Numbered from the stretch's first letter, positions 54,226-62,288 are shown. The stretch is 64,000 bases of DNA from CAVURW01 sp963743595 (GCA_963743595.1 CAVURW010000036.1:1-64000); one strand, 5' to 3'. The notes: a model not told the origin generated them from the sequence alone. Program-made: numbers and translations.

Positions 54226-54846
54226 ATGAACCCGCGTGGTGACACTAAGAACCGACTTCTCCAAACCGCTATGGAGCTTATCTCCCTCAGCAGCTACGGC
54301 TCCGTGAGCGTGGATGATATTTGCAACCAGGCGGGCGTAAATAAAGGCAGCTTTTACTACGCGTTTAAGAGCAAATCTGACCTAGCTGTGGCCGCTTTTG
54401 AGCGCCATTGGGAAGCAAAGCAACCGCGTCTCGAGGAAATCTTTAATCCCGGTAAACCAGCCGTCCTACGCCTGGAACTGTATTGCGACCGTTTGGTGGA
54501 GGATCAACTCCAGAAATACAAGAGTTACGGTAAGATGCTGGGTTGCCCGTTCTGCTCCGTTGGCTCGGAATTGAGCACACAAGACGAAAAGATTCGGAAA
54601 AAGGCCGAGGAGATGAGTGCGCGCTACATGAAGTTGCTCAAGTCACTTGTCGTAGATCTCCTCGCTGAAGATGCCATCCGCGCCGGTGAACCGGAAGAAT
54701 TAACCCAGGAGATGTACTCATTCGCGATCGGTGTCATTCTCCAGGCGAAGATCGAGAATAACCCTGCGCACATGGCCCATTTTAAACCGGGGCTGTGGCG
54801 TTTGCTCGGAGTACGCCAGCCGCAAGCCGCGCTGGTAACTTCATAA
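54226..54846 (+). CDS. TetR/AcrR family transcriptional regulator
   Basis: A 206-residue repressor. The N-terminal HTH domain reads TKNRLLQTAMELISLSSYGSVSVDDICNQAGVNKGSFYYAFKSKSDLAVAAF-type sequence, with KGSFYYAFKSK as the DNA-recognition helix and turn. The C-terminal ligand and dimer domain has a Cys-containing loop (MLGCPFCSVGSELS) like that in TetR proteins of the short-chain-dehydrogenase-linked group. The predicted promoter carries a TetR-like palindrome. The next gene, 45 bases downstream, is a glycosyltransferase; the regulated target and ligand are unknown. Confidence 0.92.
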   Translation: MNPRGDTKNRLLQTAMELISLSSYGSVSVDDICNQAGVNKGSFYYAFKSKSDLAVAAFERHWEAKQPRLEEIFNPGKPAVLRLELYCDRLVEDQLQKYKSYGKMLGCPFCSVGSELSTQDEKIRKKAEEMSARYMKLLKSLVVDLLAEDAIRAGEPEELTQEMYSFAIGVILQAKIENNPAHMAHFKPGLWRLLGVRQPQAALVTS

Positions 54847-54891
54847 GAGTCGATACTTGTGATCCAGGTCGGCGTTTGATACGGTACCTAG

Positions 54892-55605
54892 ATGGAAGCC
54901 GTTGATTCACCTAGACTTGCGTCGAGTGGTCGTGAATCTGTGGTGGTTTTGGTCCCCGTTCATAATGAGGCGCCCACCATCGGCGGCCTCGTCCGCCACA
55001 TCCTTTCCCTGGGTTTCCCGGTCTGGGTGCTCGATGACGGCAGCTCGGATGATTCCGGCAAAAAAGCTGAGCGTGAGGGAGCCACCGTTTTTCGATTAGG
55101 CGAGCAGGGCCAAGGCAAGACAGCCGCGTTGCGGGTGGGTTTGGAACGGGTCTCCGAGCACAGGCCCGCCGTGGATTGGGTATTCACCTGCGATGGCGAT
55201 GGTCAACACGAGCCCGGTGATTTGGTGCGATTCTGGGCTGTACGCGACCGCGCCGACCTCGTCGTGGGAAATCGCCTGCCCGATGCCGCCGCAATGCCCT
55301 TCTTCCGACGCTGGACGAATCGCGCCATGTCCGCGCTGCTGCGACTCCTCTACGGAGTGCATGTACGCGACACTCAATGCGGGCTGCGATTGATCCGGAC
55401 GAGCTGGTTACGGGATTGGCGGCCTCGCGGGAATCGGTTCGAGTTCGAGACAGAGCTCTCCGTGCTCTCCGCACTGCGGCGCGGACGCGTGGAAAATGTG
55501 GAGATTCGCGCTGTTTACGGCCAGGAAATATCAAAGATCCAGCCGGTGCAAGACGCGGTGAATTTTGCGCGATTATTAACGAAGTTGAGGGCAACTGCGC
55601 GGTAA
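54892..55605 (+). CDS. Glycosyltransferase family 2
   Basis: A 237-residue GT-A fold enzyme of the dolichol-phosphate mannosyltransferase-like type. VVVLVPVHNEAPTIGGLVRHIL holds the nucleotide-sugar binding start; VLDDGSSDDSGKKA and TCDGDGQHEPGD (the DxD-like metal site) follow, then VVGNRLPD and GVHVRDTQCGLRLIR, characteristic of this subgroup. There is no membrane helix, so it is probably a cytoplasmic or peripherally bound enzyme that adds a sugar to a lipid phosphate. The gene follows the TetR gene in the same direction. Confidence 0.9.
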   Translation: MEAVDSPRLASSGRESVVVLVPVHNEAPTIGGLVRHILSLGFPVWVLDDGSSDDSGKKAEREGATVFRLGEQGQGKTAALRVGLERVSEHRPAVDWVFTCDGDGQHEPGDLVRFWAVRDRADLVVGNRLPDAAAMPFFRRWTNRAMSALLRLLYGVHVRDTQCGLRLIRTSWLRDWRPRGNRFEFETELSVLSALRRGRVENVEIRAVYGQEISKIQPVQDAVNFARLLTKLRATAR

Positions 55606-55615
55606 CCGATGCGCT

Positions 55616-56128
55616 TTACCGGTAGAACGTCGCTTCCAACAATCGCGCCGACTCAATAAAGCCCTCGTGAAGCACTTGTGAGCGCTGGGAGGCGAGCAAC
55701 AGCGCTTCTACGGCGCTGGCCCGCGTATCGGCCCCCAGCAACCGCGCAGCGGCCTTCGGCAGGGCATTATCCTCCCCACTGGAGGCTTTGATTCGAAACG
55801 CCGTGCTCTCTTCCGGGCTCATGCATCCTTGAACCAAATCAAAATAAGCCGGATCGATCGGAACCCGTGCCATTTCGAGTAACGCAAAGCCTCGAAAGAT
55901 GCTGGCGACGTACGCAATTCGAGCCGATCTCTGGTTATGGTGAAGCGCCAGAGTATAGTCCCCCACCGTCATGCCACGCTGCTTCGCGGCATCGATGATC
56001 TCCTGACTTATCGTAAACGTTTTTCGCACTTTAGTGGCCACGGAGGGAGGGTAGAGCCTGTTCCGGCGTTGGTCAAACTCAGGAAAAAATGAGATGGATC
56101 GATGAAAAAGAAAGCCGTCGGTAAGCAT
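55616..56128 (-). CDS. Hypothetical protein
   Basis: Not recognised. The 170-residue product has a Phe/Arg-rich N-terminus, which may be outside the real protein, then TKVRKTFTISQEIIDAAKQRGMTVGDYTLALHHNQRSARIAYVASIFRGFALLEM, a helical stretch. The C-terminal half (ALPKAAARLLGADTRASAVEALLLASQRSQVLHEGFIESARLLEATF) is also helical. The KTFTISQEIIDAAKQRG segment has the look of a ribbon-helix-helix or antitoxin N-terminus, but a partner toxin gene is not adjacent. It is divergent from the GbsR gene and may share control by its operator. Confidence 0.5.
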   Translation of the reverse strand: MLTDGFLFHRSISFFPEFDQRRNRLYPPSVATKVRKTFTISQEIIDAAKQRGMTVGDYTLALHHNQRSARIAYVASIFRGFALLEMARVPIDPAYFDLVQGCMSPEESTAFRIKASSGEDNALPKAAARLLGADTRASAVEALLLASQRSQVLHEGFIESARLLEATFYR

Positions 56129-56215
56129 TTTAGGAAATTGGCCGATAGAAGAGGCGAGATATGAGCGCGCCCGTGGCTAGTGGTTTAGACGAAGTAAGAA
56201 AAGAGCTCAACCGAT

Positions 56216-56249
56216 TTGACAGTTCGCTGTTTTCAGTAAATACTGAAAA
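56216..56249 (+). promoter_or_regulatory. Promoter and perfect palindromic operator of the GbsR-type gene
   Basis: A consensus -35 TTGACA (56216-56221) lies 17 bases from the -10 AATACT (56239-56244). The -10 is embedded in a perfect palindrome, TTTTCAGTA-AA-TACTGAAAA (56230-56249), ending one base before the ATG at 56251. A bound dimer would block RNA polymerase. Transcription should start at the ATG itself, giving a leaderless mRNA. The site also decides the start codon, because an upstream in-frame ATG at 56161 would place the promoter inside the gene. Confidence 0.7.
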
Positions 56250-56250
56250 T

Positions 56251-56811
56251 ATGAGCGACACCCCCCCACCTCTCCCCCCAACACCTCTCGCCGCTGCTCG
56301 TGACGAATTCGTGGCCCAATGGGGTGCCATCGGCAGCTCGTGGGGCATCAATCGCACCATGGCGCAAATCCATGCACTGCTCCTAACCAGCGATACAGCG
56401 CTGACCACGGACGACGTCATGCTTGACCTGAAAATCAGTCGTGGTAACGCTCACCAAAACTTGCGCGAACTCGTTGGCTGGGGTCTCGTCCGTAACGTTA
56501 TCCGTAAAGGCGAGCGCAAAGAATTTTTCGAAGCTGAAAAAGATATTTGGCGCATGTTCTGCATCATCGCTCGCGAGCGTAAACGCCGGGAGATCGAGCC
56601 CGCCCTTAAGGCACTGAAGCTTTGTGACGATCAGACTCGGGATCTCAAAGGCGACAAGGCTGTAGCGTTCAACAAACAAATCCACTCGCTCAGCGAATTC
56701 GTCTCTCAAGCCGATCAAATTCTCGAGCACATCTCCCGCGCCGAGGAAAACTCCGTTCTCCCGTTCCTTCTCAAAACCTTCTCCCGCACTTCTGCAATCA
56801 AGAAAATCTGA
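56251..56811 (+). CDS. GbsR/MarR family transcriptional regulator
   Basis: A 186-residue DNA-binding protein of the GbsR group within the MarR superfamily. AARDEFVAQWGAIGSSWGINRTMAQIHALLLTSDTALTTDDVML is the family N-terminus, followed by LKISRGNAHQNLRELVGWGLVRNVIRKGERKEFFEAEKD, the winged helix. A C-terminal dimerisation helix follows. The start at 56251 is fixed by the promoter and palindrome just upstream. Related proteins control osmoprotectant or transport genes, but no such gene is here. A 40-codon gene follows nine bases later. Confidence 0.88.
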   Translation: MSDTPPPLPPTPLAAARDEFVAQWGAIGSSWGINRTMAQIHALLLTSDTALTTDDVMLDLKISRGNAHQNLRELVGWGLVRNVIRKGERKEFFEAEKDIWRMFCIIARERKRREIEPALKALKLCDDQTRDLKGDKAVAFNKQIHSLSEFVSQADQILEHISRAEENSVLPFLLKTFSRTSAIKKI

Positions 56812-56820
56812 GGTTCCCCT

Positions 56821-56943
56821 ATGAAAAAGACCAAGCAAATGCTCGCAGCTGTCGTTCGGCACCAAAAACCCCGCGCCACCGCCAAGGCCGTCCGGAAGTA
56901 CTCGCACTACCGCAAGTACGTGCGGGAAGAGCTCCTTTCTTAG
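56821..56943 (+). CDS. Small basic protein of 40 residues
   Basis: An ATG nine bases after the GbsR-type stop opens a 40-codon frame: MKKTKQMLAAVVRHQK, then RATAKAVRKYSHYRKYVREE, closing with TAG at 56941-56943. Fifteen or so residues are Lys, Arg or His, spaced to give a basic amphipathic helix. AGG at 56811-56815 (within TGAGGTTCCCCT) is a possible weak ribosome binding site. The short distance suggests translational coupling with the regulator. Nothing further can be inferred about function. Confidence 0.55.
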   Translation: MKKTKQMLAAVVRHQKPRATAKAVRKYSHYRKYVREELLS

Positions 56944-56997
56944 TCGTTACAAAACATCTAAGAGACACGCCTCCTAGCGTTTGCTACATCTTGGCTC

Positions 56998-57540
56998 ATG
57001 GAGCATAAGATGCATCCGCCTGGTCCATGGGACGATTTCCTTGTCCGCTGTATCGGCCTCTACAAGATAGTTAAGGCGATCTGCGCGATTGCCCTCGGGA
57101 TCACGTTGCTGTGCCTAGCGCAACGTGACATCCCAGACATGATTCATGATTGGGCCACCCTGCTTCGACTCAACGCCGAAGGGCCCCTACTGAATTACAT
57201 CATCGATAAAGCCCGCTCCCTCACGCCGTTTCGCATGGAAGCGGCCGCAGACCTCGTATTCGTCTACTCCGTTGTCTTCGCCGTGGAAGGCTACGGGCTC
57301 TACAATCGAAAAACGTGGGCTGAGTACCTCGTCAGCGTCTCCACCGCCATTCCCCTGCCCTTTGAGATCGGGGCACTCTGCTACCAGCCCGGCATCATCA
57401 AAACCATCCTGCTCATCGGCAACGCAGCGATCCTGATCTTCCTGATCCGTCGCATCTTGGAAGAACGGGTCGCCAAGCGTCTCCTGCTCGAGGCACATAC
57501 CACTGCTGCGGCAGAGCCCCCAGCGGCTCCTACTCCTTAG
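56998..57540 (+). CDS. DUF2127 family membrane protein
   Basis: A 180-residue membrane protein of the DUF2127 kind. Four hydrophobic helices are visible: residues about 20-42 (LYKIVKAICAIALGITLLCL), 80-102 (AADLVFVYSVVFAVEGYGLY), 112-130 (SVSTAIPLPFEIGALCY) and 135-152 (TILLIGNAAILIFLI), with EGYGLYNRKTWAEYL as the conserved family motif. The C-terminus is Ala/Pro-rich. No function is known for this family. The stop overlaps the convergent flavin reductase stop by four bases. Confidence 0.8.
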   Translation: MEHKMHPPGPWDDFLVRCIGLYKIVKAICAIALGITLLCLAQRDIPDMIHDWATLLRLNAEGPLLNYIIDKARSLTPFRMEAAADLVFVYSVVFAVEGYGLYNRKTWAEYLVSVSTAIPLPFEIGALCYQPGIIKTILLIGNAAILIFLIRRILEERVAKRLLLEAHTTAAAEPPAAPTP

Positions 57541-58094
57541 GCCGCCTCGCTATCGTACCGAATCTTTACGGACGCTTCAGCCAAATTCTGAATCCGCGCA
57601 GTCAGTGCCGCGTTTGGCAATCGATTTGGCGTAAAATCCTCCTCCTGCGCATAAACAAACCGCGGAATGATCAGGCATCGATAATCCAGCATCAAACTAT
57701 TCGCCAAACTCATGATCGACATGTAGCTCATCGCACCGCCAGCGGCGCACAGAAATCCCACCGTCTTGTTCTCCCAAGCCGAACCGGTTAGCTCGACCAG
57801 GTTTTTGACGGCAGCGGAGGCGTCGAAGGTATAAATCGGCGTGGCGACAATGATCACCCGGGACGGTTGAATCAGCTTCGACAATTGAGGCACGTGGGGA
57901 TCGTTGTAAGCCGACTCTCCGTCGCACAACGGCAACGTGTAATTGCGCAGATCGATAAACTGGTGAGTCACGCCGATCTTCCCATAGTGATCGAACAACA
58001 CATTTGCCAAAATCCGGCTGAGGCTGGCCTCCCGCAACGAACCCGATATGACCGTGTATTCCGGTCGACTGCCTTGATTCGAGGTAGCGCTCAT
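57537..58094 (-). CDS. NAD(P)H-dependent FMN reductase family protein
   Basis: A 185-residue flavodoxin-fold protein of the NADPH-dependent FMN reductase family. The phosphate-binding start is VISGSLREASLSRILANVLFDHYG, with the SGSxR pattern that binds FMN. VIIVATPIYTFDASAAVKNLVELTG provides the isoalloxazine-binding TPIYxxxxxxxLKN-like motif, and GFLCAAGGAMSYMSIM fits the third flavin loop. It probably reduces flavins or quinones in the cytoplasm, or a specific substrate not shown by the sequence. It is on the same strand as the response-regulator gene at 58121, 26 bases downstream of that gene's stop. Confidence 0.87.
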   Translation of the reverse strand: MSATSNQGSRPEYTVISGSLREASLSRILANVLFDHYGKIGVTHQFIDLRNYTLPLCDGESAYNDPHVPQLSKLIQPSRVIIVATPIYTFDASAAVKNLVELTGSAWENKTVGFLCAAGGAMSYMSIMSLANSLMLDYRCLIIPRFVYAQEEDFTPNRLPNAALTARIQNLAEASVKIRYDSEAA

Positions 58095-58120
58095 CGGGCA
58101 ATAAGCCGAAAGAAAACCGA

Positions 58121-58522
58121 CTACTCGTTGTAAACCGTGATTTCCAACCCGAACAGACCTTCCACCTTTTGCATCATCGTCTGCATGCTGAAAGGCTTCG
58201 GCAGCAGCACGTCGAAGCCGTCGTCCTTAGCCTTCTCGGTCAGTTTATAGTCGAACAAACCGCTGATCAGGATGTATTTCGCGTTCGGGAAATTCGGGGC
58301 CAGCTTCTTCTTTAGCTCGATCCCATTCTCTCCCGGCAGGTTATAATCCAAGAGGAAAACGATCTTATCGGTGCTCGGCTGCAGCAGGCGAACGGCGCTC
58401 TCAGCATCCAAATAGCCAGAGACTTCGAACCGCTGACGGAGCCAGTCTTGGAGGAGATTATTTGTATCCGCGTTATCTTCAACAATGACAACGGTATAGA
58501 TAGCGGGTGTGGGTTCAGACAT
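58121..58522 (-). CDS. Single-domain response regulator
   Basis: A 133-residue stand-alone receiver domain. Acidic residues near 15-16 (VVIVEDNADTNN), the phosphoacceptor Asp59 in FLLDYNLPGENG, Ser in ILISGLF and Lys in LLPKPFSMQT form a complete CheY-like active site. No output domain is fused, so it would signal through a partner protein or serve in a phosphorelay. The start at 58522 (MSEPTPAIYTV) is family-like; the open frame extends 30 codons more with hydrophobic sequence that does not fit. No histidine kinase is nearby. Confidence 0.9.
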   Translation of the reverse strand: MSEPTPAIYTVVIVEDNADTNNLLQDWLRQRFEVSGYLDAESAVRLLQPSTDKIVFLLDYNLPGENGIELKKKLAPNFPNAKYILISGLFDYKLTEKAKDDGFDVLLPKPFSMQTMMQKVEGLFGLEITVYNE

Positions 58523-58774
58523 GAATAGGCTCGGGTTGGCTTGAAGGTATGCAACCGAGAGCAAGAGCGGCAAGAAAAAACGCTGAATGTTTTCGTGCCC
58601 GAACAAAAACACTCCTTGTATATTTACCCGGACACGTATTGGCCGCTCAGACCGCCTCTTTCTTCTCTTGCCTCACCAGGAGGATGATGTATTCTACACC
58701 CCTTCTTCGCCGAGCGAGGCTCCCCTGGAGTTCCGTCCCCATAAGCGAGGGTAAAGGCGAAGGAAAAATCGATT

Positions 58775-58848
58775 CGGGCCGTAGCGCAGCTTGGTAGCGC
58801 GCTTCCTTGGGGTGGAAGAGGTCGAGAGTTCAAATCTCTCCGGTCCGA
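58775..58848 (+). tRNA. tRNA-Pro(GGG)
   Basis: The acceptor arm CGGGCCG (58775-58781) pairs with CGGTCCG (58841-58847), with one G-T pair; discriminator A at 58848. The D arm is GCGC-AGCTTGGTA-GCGC, the anticodon arm is CTTCC-TTGGGGT-GGAAG with anticodon GGG, which reads CCC, and the T arm is GAGAG-TTCAAAT-CTCTC. The CCA end is not encoded. No prophage or integrase is adjacent. Confidence 0.95.
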
Positions 58849-59278
58849 CCCTCTCTTTTCAGAGAGGAAAAGCTTCAAAATCCCCTCAGAAAATGAGGCT
58901 TAATTATTCGCCCGAACAACGAGCTAGCTTCCCTGGGAATTGTTGCGTGGATTGCAATTTTTTTCAGACTTTCCCGTTCCCATTCAATCGGTCGCTTCTT
59001 CTTAGGAGCGTGTCTCTTAATGCCTTTACAACCGTGTCTCTTTTAGCAAAACGAGAGATTGCTGGCTCGTTTACAATGTCGACTTGGATACAACTCGCCA
59101 CGTGCGTTTTATTCGGCTGCCTTGTTGCAGTCGGTTGTGGAAACAGATTGGCCCGTTTCAATTGAAATCGCTACTAATTAAAGAAGTTTCCAAATAGGCG
59201 GGGTGGTCTAATACTCGGGATGACACGTACATTACCCGTGTTAACGGTATAGATGCTGCTTCTTTTTGTATCCACTGT
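58849..59278. other. Intergenic region after tRNA-Pro
   Basis: 430 bases with no convincing gene. A perfect hairpin CCTCTC-TTTTCA-GAGAGG (58849-58866) follows the tRNA directly and may end or process its transcript, but is followed by A and not T. A 29-codon frame at 59076-59165 (MSTWIQLATCVLFGCLVAVGC) resembles a tiny lipoprotein signal, with little support. No repeat of the tRNA 3' end, as expected from an integrated element, was found by eye. Confidence 0.4.
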
Positions 59279-59572
59279 ATGGACCTCGACTTCTCAAATT
59301 TCTTTGGCCGGTATCAAGGCAACTCACCGAGCGAAGTGCTCGCTCAAATTCACGCGGAATCGCAGAAGGTGGCTCCGACGACCTACCTGGCGTGGAAAGA
59401 GTGGAACCGGCTGATTTGGCGAGAGCGTTATGGGTTGGAGGTGCCACTGGAGGAGACGCCGGAAGCCGAGGCAGCATTTTTAGACATACTGGTCAAAGTC
59501 GGTGCCATTTATCCGACCGGAACGTCGCCTCACCTGCAACCCGCGATAGCGCAAACAGAAGGGGCTCGCTAA
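59279..59572 (+). CDS. Hypothetical protein preceding the HExxH protein
   Basis: Not recognised. The 97-residue acidic protein has a helical, aromatic-rich middle (APTTYLAWKEWNRLIWRERYGLEVPLEETPEAEAAFLDILVKVGAIYPTG). The next gene begins one base after its stop, so the two are translationally coupled and probably act together. A role as a partner or immunity protein of the putative protease is possible but unproved. No ribosome binding site is clear at 59279. Confidence 0.55.
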   Translation: MDLDFSNFFGRYQGNSPSEVLAQIHAESQKVAPTTYLAWKEWNRLIWRERYGLEVPLEETPEAEAAFLDILVKVGAIYPTGTSPHLQPAIAQTEGAR

Positions 59573-59573
59573 T

Positions 59574-60782
59574 ATGGAGTTTACTTCTACCTCAACGGCC
59601 TTCTCGTGGGCTGCAACCGCCCTGTCGCCTCGACAGACGCCCATTCCTCCGCTGCTGCCTGCGGAGCAACAGGAGACGATACTCAACGCCGTTTTGATGC
59701 GAGGAGGCGCGACCCACCAGGAACTGCTCCAAATGCAGTTTGGTGAGTGGCCGCCGCGCGGTTTGCAGACGAACAAAACGGCGACTTATGAGATGATTCC
59801 GATCCGCGATCTCCTGACCGATTACCCGGAGTACCGCGATACCAAAACGACCGGTCTGGCAGGACCGGATAAGGATGGGAAGCAGACGGTATGGTTTAAA
59901 GAGGGCTATCGCAATTTTTATTCGACGGGTCATGAAGCAGCGCATATCGCGCAACGCCGGACCTGCACGCTTCCGCAGTGTTGCCAGGGACTGATGACCT
60001 CGTATCTAGAAAACAGCGTCGGCCCCACCATGGATAAAATCATGGAGCAGGCTGAGACGCCGGAACAAACGGCAGACCGGCGCAAGCTGCAGTTCACCTC
60101 CGCAGACGGTGGCGGCATGCGGAATTACTACTCGCAGGAGACCGAGATTCAGGCATGGATGGATAACGTGCTCAGCCACGCTTACCACACTTGGGGGCAA
60201 CTCCCCACCACCACAATGGAGCTGTGGGCGGGGCTGCATAACGCGAATATCCTCACGCCGCCGCCGATCCACCAGGAGATTCACAGCACCGCAGAGGGGC
60301 AGGAGGCACTGAAACTTTTTCCCACTGTGGCACCCATCACTGGGTACAAAGCGTACCGCGATATCAACAGCGGCTTCTCCTTTTTGCCGGAAGAGCAGCA
60401 GGTCGCCGTCTGGAGAGAGGTGTTTCCGCGTGTCTATGCCGGGCTGATCGAATCGTACGGCGATGAGCTCGGTCGGGAGCGCATGGGTCTGGGTAAAAGT
60501 GTGGCGGAAGAACGAGCGATTGCCCTGGCTATCGACCATAACGACCCGACATTCGACTTTGCTGAAGCGGCCAAAAAAATTGCGCCAGAAAATGCCGATC
60601 AGTTGATCGAACACGCGCAACAAAAAGGCCACACAGCCGCGCTCGATGCGCTCAACCAGCAATTCCCGAAAGCCAAGGAGAGCGGTGAAGCGCCGAAATC
60701 GGCATCAACGAATATTCTGGTCATGCCGGAAGTCCACGCCGAGACCGAAGCCGAGCAGGGCTATTGCGTGGGGGGTGCGTAG
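59574..60782 (+). CDS. Unrecognised protein with HExxH metallopeptidase-like motif
   Basis: A 402-residue protein without signal peptide. The centre has FYSTGHEAAHIAQRRTC, where His120-Glu121-x-x-His124 is a zincin HExxH motif. A plausible third ligand follows about 55 residues later in NYYSQETEIQAWMDNVL, which has the ExxE/W layout seen after the active helix in Glu-zincins. The C-terminus is Ala/Lys/Glu-rich. The family is not known to me, so protease activity is inferred from the motif only. It is coupled to the 97-residue gene before it and convergent with the phosphatase gene. Confidence 0.6.
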   Translation: MEFTSTSTAFSWAATALSPRQTPIPPLLPAEQQETILNAVLMRGGATHQELLQMQFGEWPPRGLQTNKTATYEMIPIRDLLTDYPEYRDTKTTGLAGPDKDGKQTVWFKEGYRNFYSTGHEAAHIAQRRTCTLPQCCQGLMTSYLENSVGPTMDKIMEQAETPEQTADRRKLQFTSADGGGMRNYYSQETEIQAWMDNVLSHAYHTWGQLPTTTMELWAGLHNANILTPPPIHQEIHSTAEGQEALKLFPTVAPITGYKAYRDINSGFSFLPEEQQVAVWREVFPRVYAGLIESYGDELGRERMGLGKSVAEERAIALAIDHNDPTFDFAEAAKKIAPENADQLIEHAQQKGHTAALDALNQQFPKAKESGEAPKSASTNILVMPEVHAETEAEQGYCVGGA

Positions 60783-60793
60783 TAGCTTGGTAG

Positions 60794-61363
60794 TCAGTTC
60801 TTGAGCCAATCTGTTACGAACGTGCATTGCTCTGCGGTCTGTGGCGTGGGCCAGAATGACTGAGGAGTCGGCCACAGATTGGAGTGCGCGTGCTCCGTTA
60901 GATCCTTGATCCGTTGCAAAACCTGCTCCGGAGTTACGTGCCCGTATTCCAGAAGATAACAGCCGATCACCGTGGCGGTACGCCCCTTACCGCCCCAGCA
61001 ATGGACGTAGACCACGCCACCAGTTTGAATTTCCTGGTGAATGATATCGAGTATGGACCGCATACACTCTTTCGTCGGGATGTTCATGTCCTTGATCGGA
61101 ATGCGGACCATGCGGATGGAGCGATTTCTCTCGGAAGCGTATTTCTGAAGCTCATCCATATAGCTGGCGAAGGGGAGCCCAGCGTAATTCGTCTCGTCGG
61201 GTTCCATGAGATTCAACATCAGTGTCACACCTGATCGAATAATCCCCTGCAATCGCTCTTTCATAACCGTCGGTTCGGTCGCGCCGGGGTAACAGCCACC
61301 GAGGAGTTGATTCGGAATGGCCCAGTAGGAGCGTTGATGCGGGAGGTTTTGGTGAACGATCAT
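60794..61363 (-). CDS. Dual-specificity/tyrosine phosphatase family protein
   Basis: A 189-residue phosphatase of the cysteine-dependent, dual-specificity-like class. The P-loop is HCWGGKGRT, with Cys122 the nucleophile and Arg128 the phosphate-binding residue (CX5R); Asp92 in PIKDMNIP is the likely general acid. The N-terminus WAIPNQLLGGCYPG is typical of atypical DUSP/plant-and-fungi-like proteins that may act on inositol polyphosphates or phosphotyrosine. The start at 61363 is preferred over an upstream TTG. It is convergent with the HExxH gene. Confidence 0.82.
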   Translation of the reverse strand: MIVHQNLPHQRSYWAIPNQLLGGCYPGATEPTVMKERLQGIIRSGVTLMLNLMEPDETNYAGLPFASYMDELQKYASERNRSIRMVRIPIKDMNIPTKECMRSILDIIHQEIQTGGVVYVHCWGGKGRTATVIGCYLLEYGHVTPEQVLQRIKDLTEHAHSNLWPTPQSFWPTPQTAEQCTFVTDWLKN

Positions 61364-61944
61364 GTTGGTGTGTATAATGTACAATAACGCGGCCTTTGTC
61401 GAGTTTGCTCTGGCCGCAATATAAGGCTACGCTGTGGTAGTGAATCCGACCCGCAAGAGCAACGACTACCGCAAGCAACGTCGACACCCGTCGCGGGGGC
61501 ACCGTCATTTCACGGAGTCGTGCAAGCGCACAGCGCGAGCTGCCGAGGGTGGCAGGCGAGCCCAGGTCCAGGCGCTCACGCGTACGTATCAAGACGCTGA
61601 TGCAATGACGACCGTGTTGTTGTGTAGTCCGGTGCGGAAGCCGAAATTTCGGACGACTTCTTTGGGTAGAGGAATCTGGAACAGTATGCAAAGGAAAGCA
61701 TGGGCTGAGGTGCGTACGCTATGGGCTTCGACCGGAACAAGAGAAGCCGTGCTCCATCAGCTTTTTCGGTATGAGAAGAGCGAGTCTCTATATGCCGCCG
61801 CAATCGGAGACGTGCTCTTCGACCTCACGACAGCCTCATCATCAAACCGCCTTGACGGCTTCCAACTGACCGATGAGCGACGATCTCGATTGATCCGCTG
61901 GCGAAAGAGGCTGCGCGGCGGTTTCCGAGCGTATACGGGACGAT
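61364..61944. other. Region without a supported gene
   Basis: About 580 bases between the phosphatase start and the end of the next minus-strand gene. A plus-strand frame (ATG 61605 to 62054) has some protein-like sequence (AIGDVLFDLTTASSSNRLDGFQLTDERRSRL), but its end overlaps the gene at 61945-62235 in an unlikely way, it is Arg-rich, and no start site or homology is evident. It may be a decayed gene. Nothing else is seen here. Confidence 0.35.
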
Positions 61945-62235
61945 TTAGGCAGGATCGTAATCCGCTAATCCGATGCTTTTGGACAACGACTCCAAGAATT
62001 CGATCTTCTTTGATGAGGCTCCAACCTTCTTCTGCTCTTCGGTGTAATGTTTGACGTAATTGATAATAATGTCTTTATCGTCAGGCATTAGGTTCGAAAG
62101 CTCAAATGCGATAAGTTCCATTTGATTTACGGCTGCGTCTGGATTGACGATCTCGTCACTACTCAATTCAAAAAACACCAGTTGTTCGACTATGCATTTC
62201 AATAGTACATCTGTTAGTCGACTCGATGTTTTCAT
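61945..62235 (-). CDS. Hypothetical small helical protein
   Basis: Not recognised. A 96-residue acidic, helical protein (LLKCIVEQLVFFELSSDEIVNPDAAVNQMELIAFELSNL), without signal peptide, closing with EFLESLSKSIGLADYDPA. Its codon use and amino-acid pattern look like a real small gene, and its helix-rich acidic make-up resembles small regulatory or immunity proteins, but this is only an impression. It lies on the same strand as queE, 53 bases downstream of the queE stop. Confidence 0.55.
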   Translation of the reverse strand: MKTSSRLTDVLLKCIVEQLVFFELSSDEIVNPDAAVNQMELIAFELSNLMPDDKDIIINYVKHYTEEQKKVGASSKKIEFLESLSKSIGLADYDPA

Positions 62236-62288
62236 GTGTATGCAGATTTAGGCGCCATTCCGTTAGATGTGATGGAACTCTCTGTACC

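Noticed and set aside
59076..59165. 29-codon lipoprotein-like frame
   Set aside because: The lipobox-like end (AVGC) is weak, the frame is very short and there is no ribosome binding site.
58775..60782. Integrated element at tRNA-Pro
   Set aside because: No integrase, transposase or direct repeat of the tRNA 3' end was found, so the accessory genes after it cannot be called an island from this window.
61605..62054. Possible plus-strand gene of about 150 codons
   Set aside because: Some stretches look protein-like, but it is Arg-rich, has no recognised motif, and its last 110 bases overlap a better-supported gene on the other strand. Reported only as an unsupported region.
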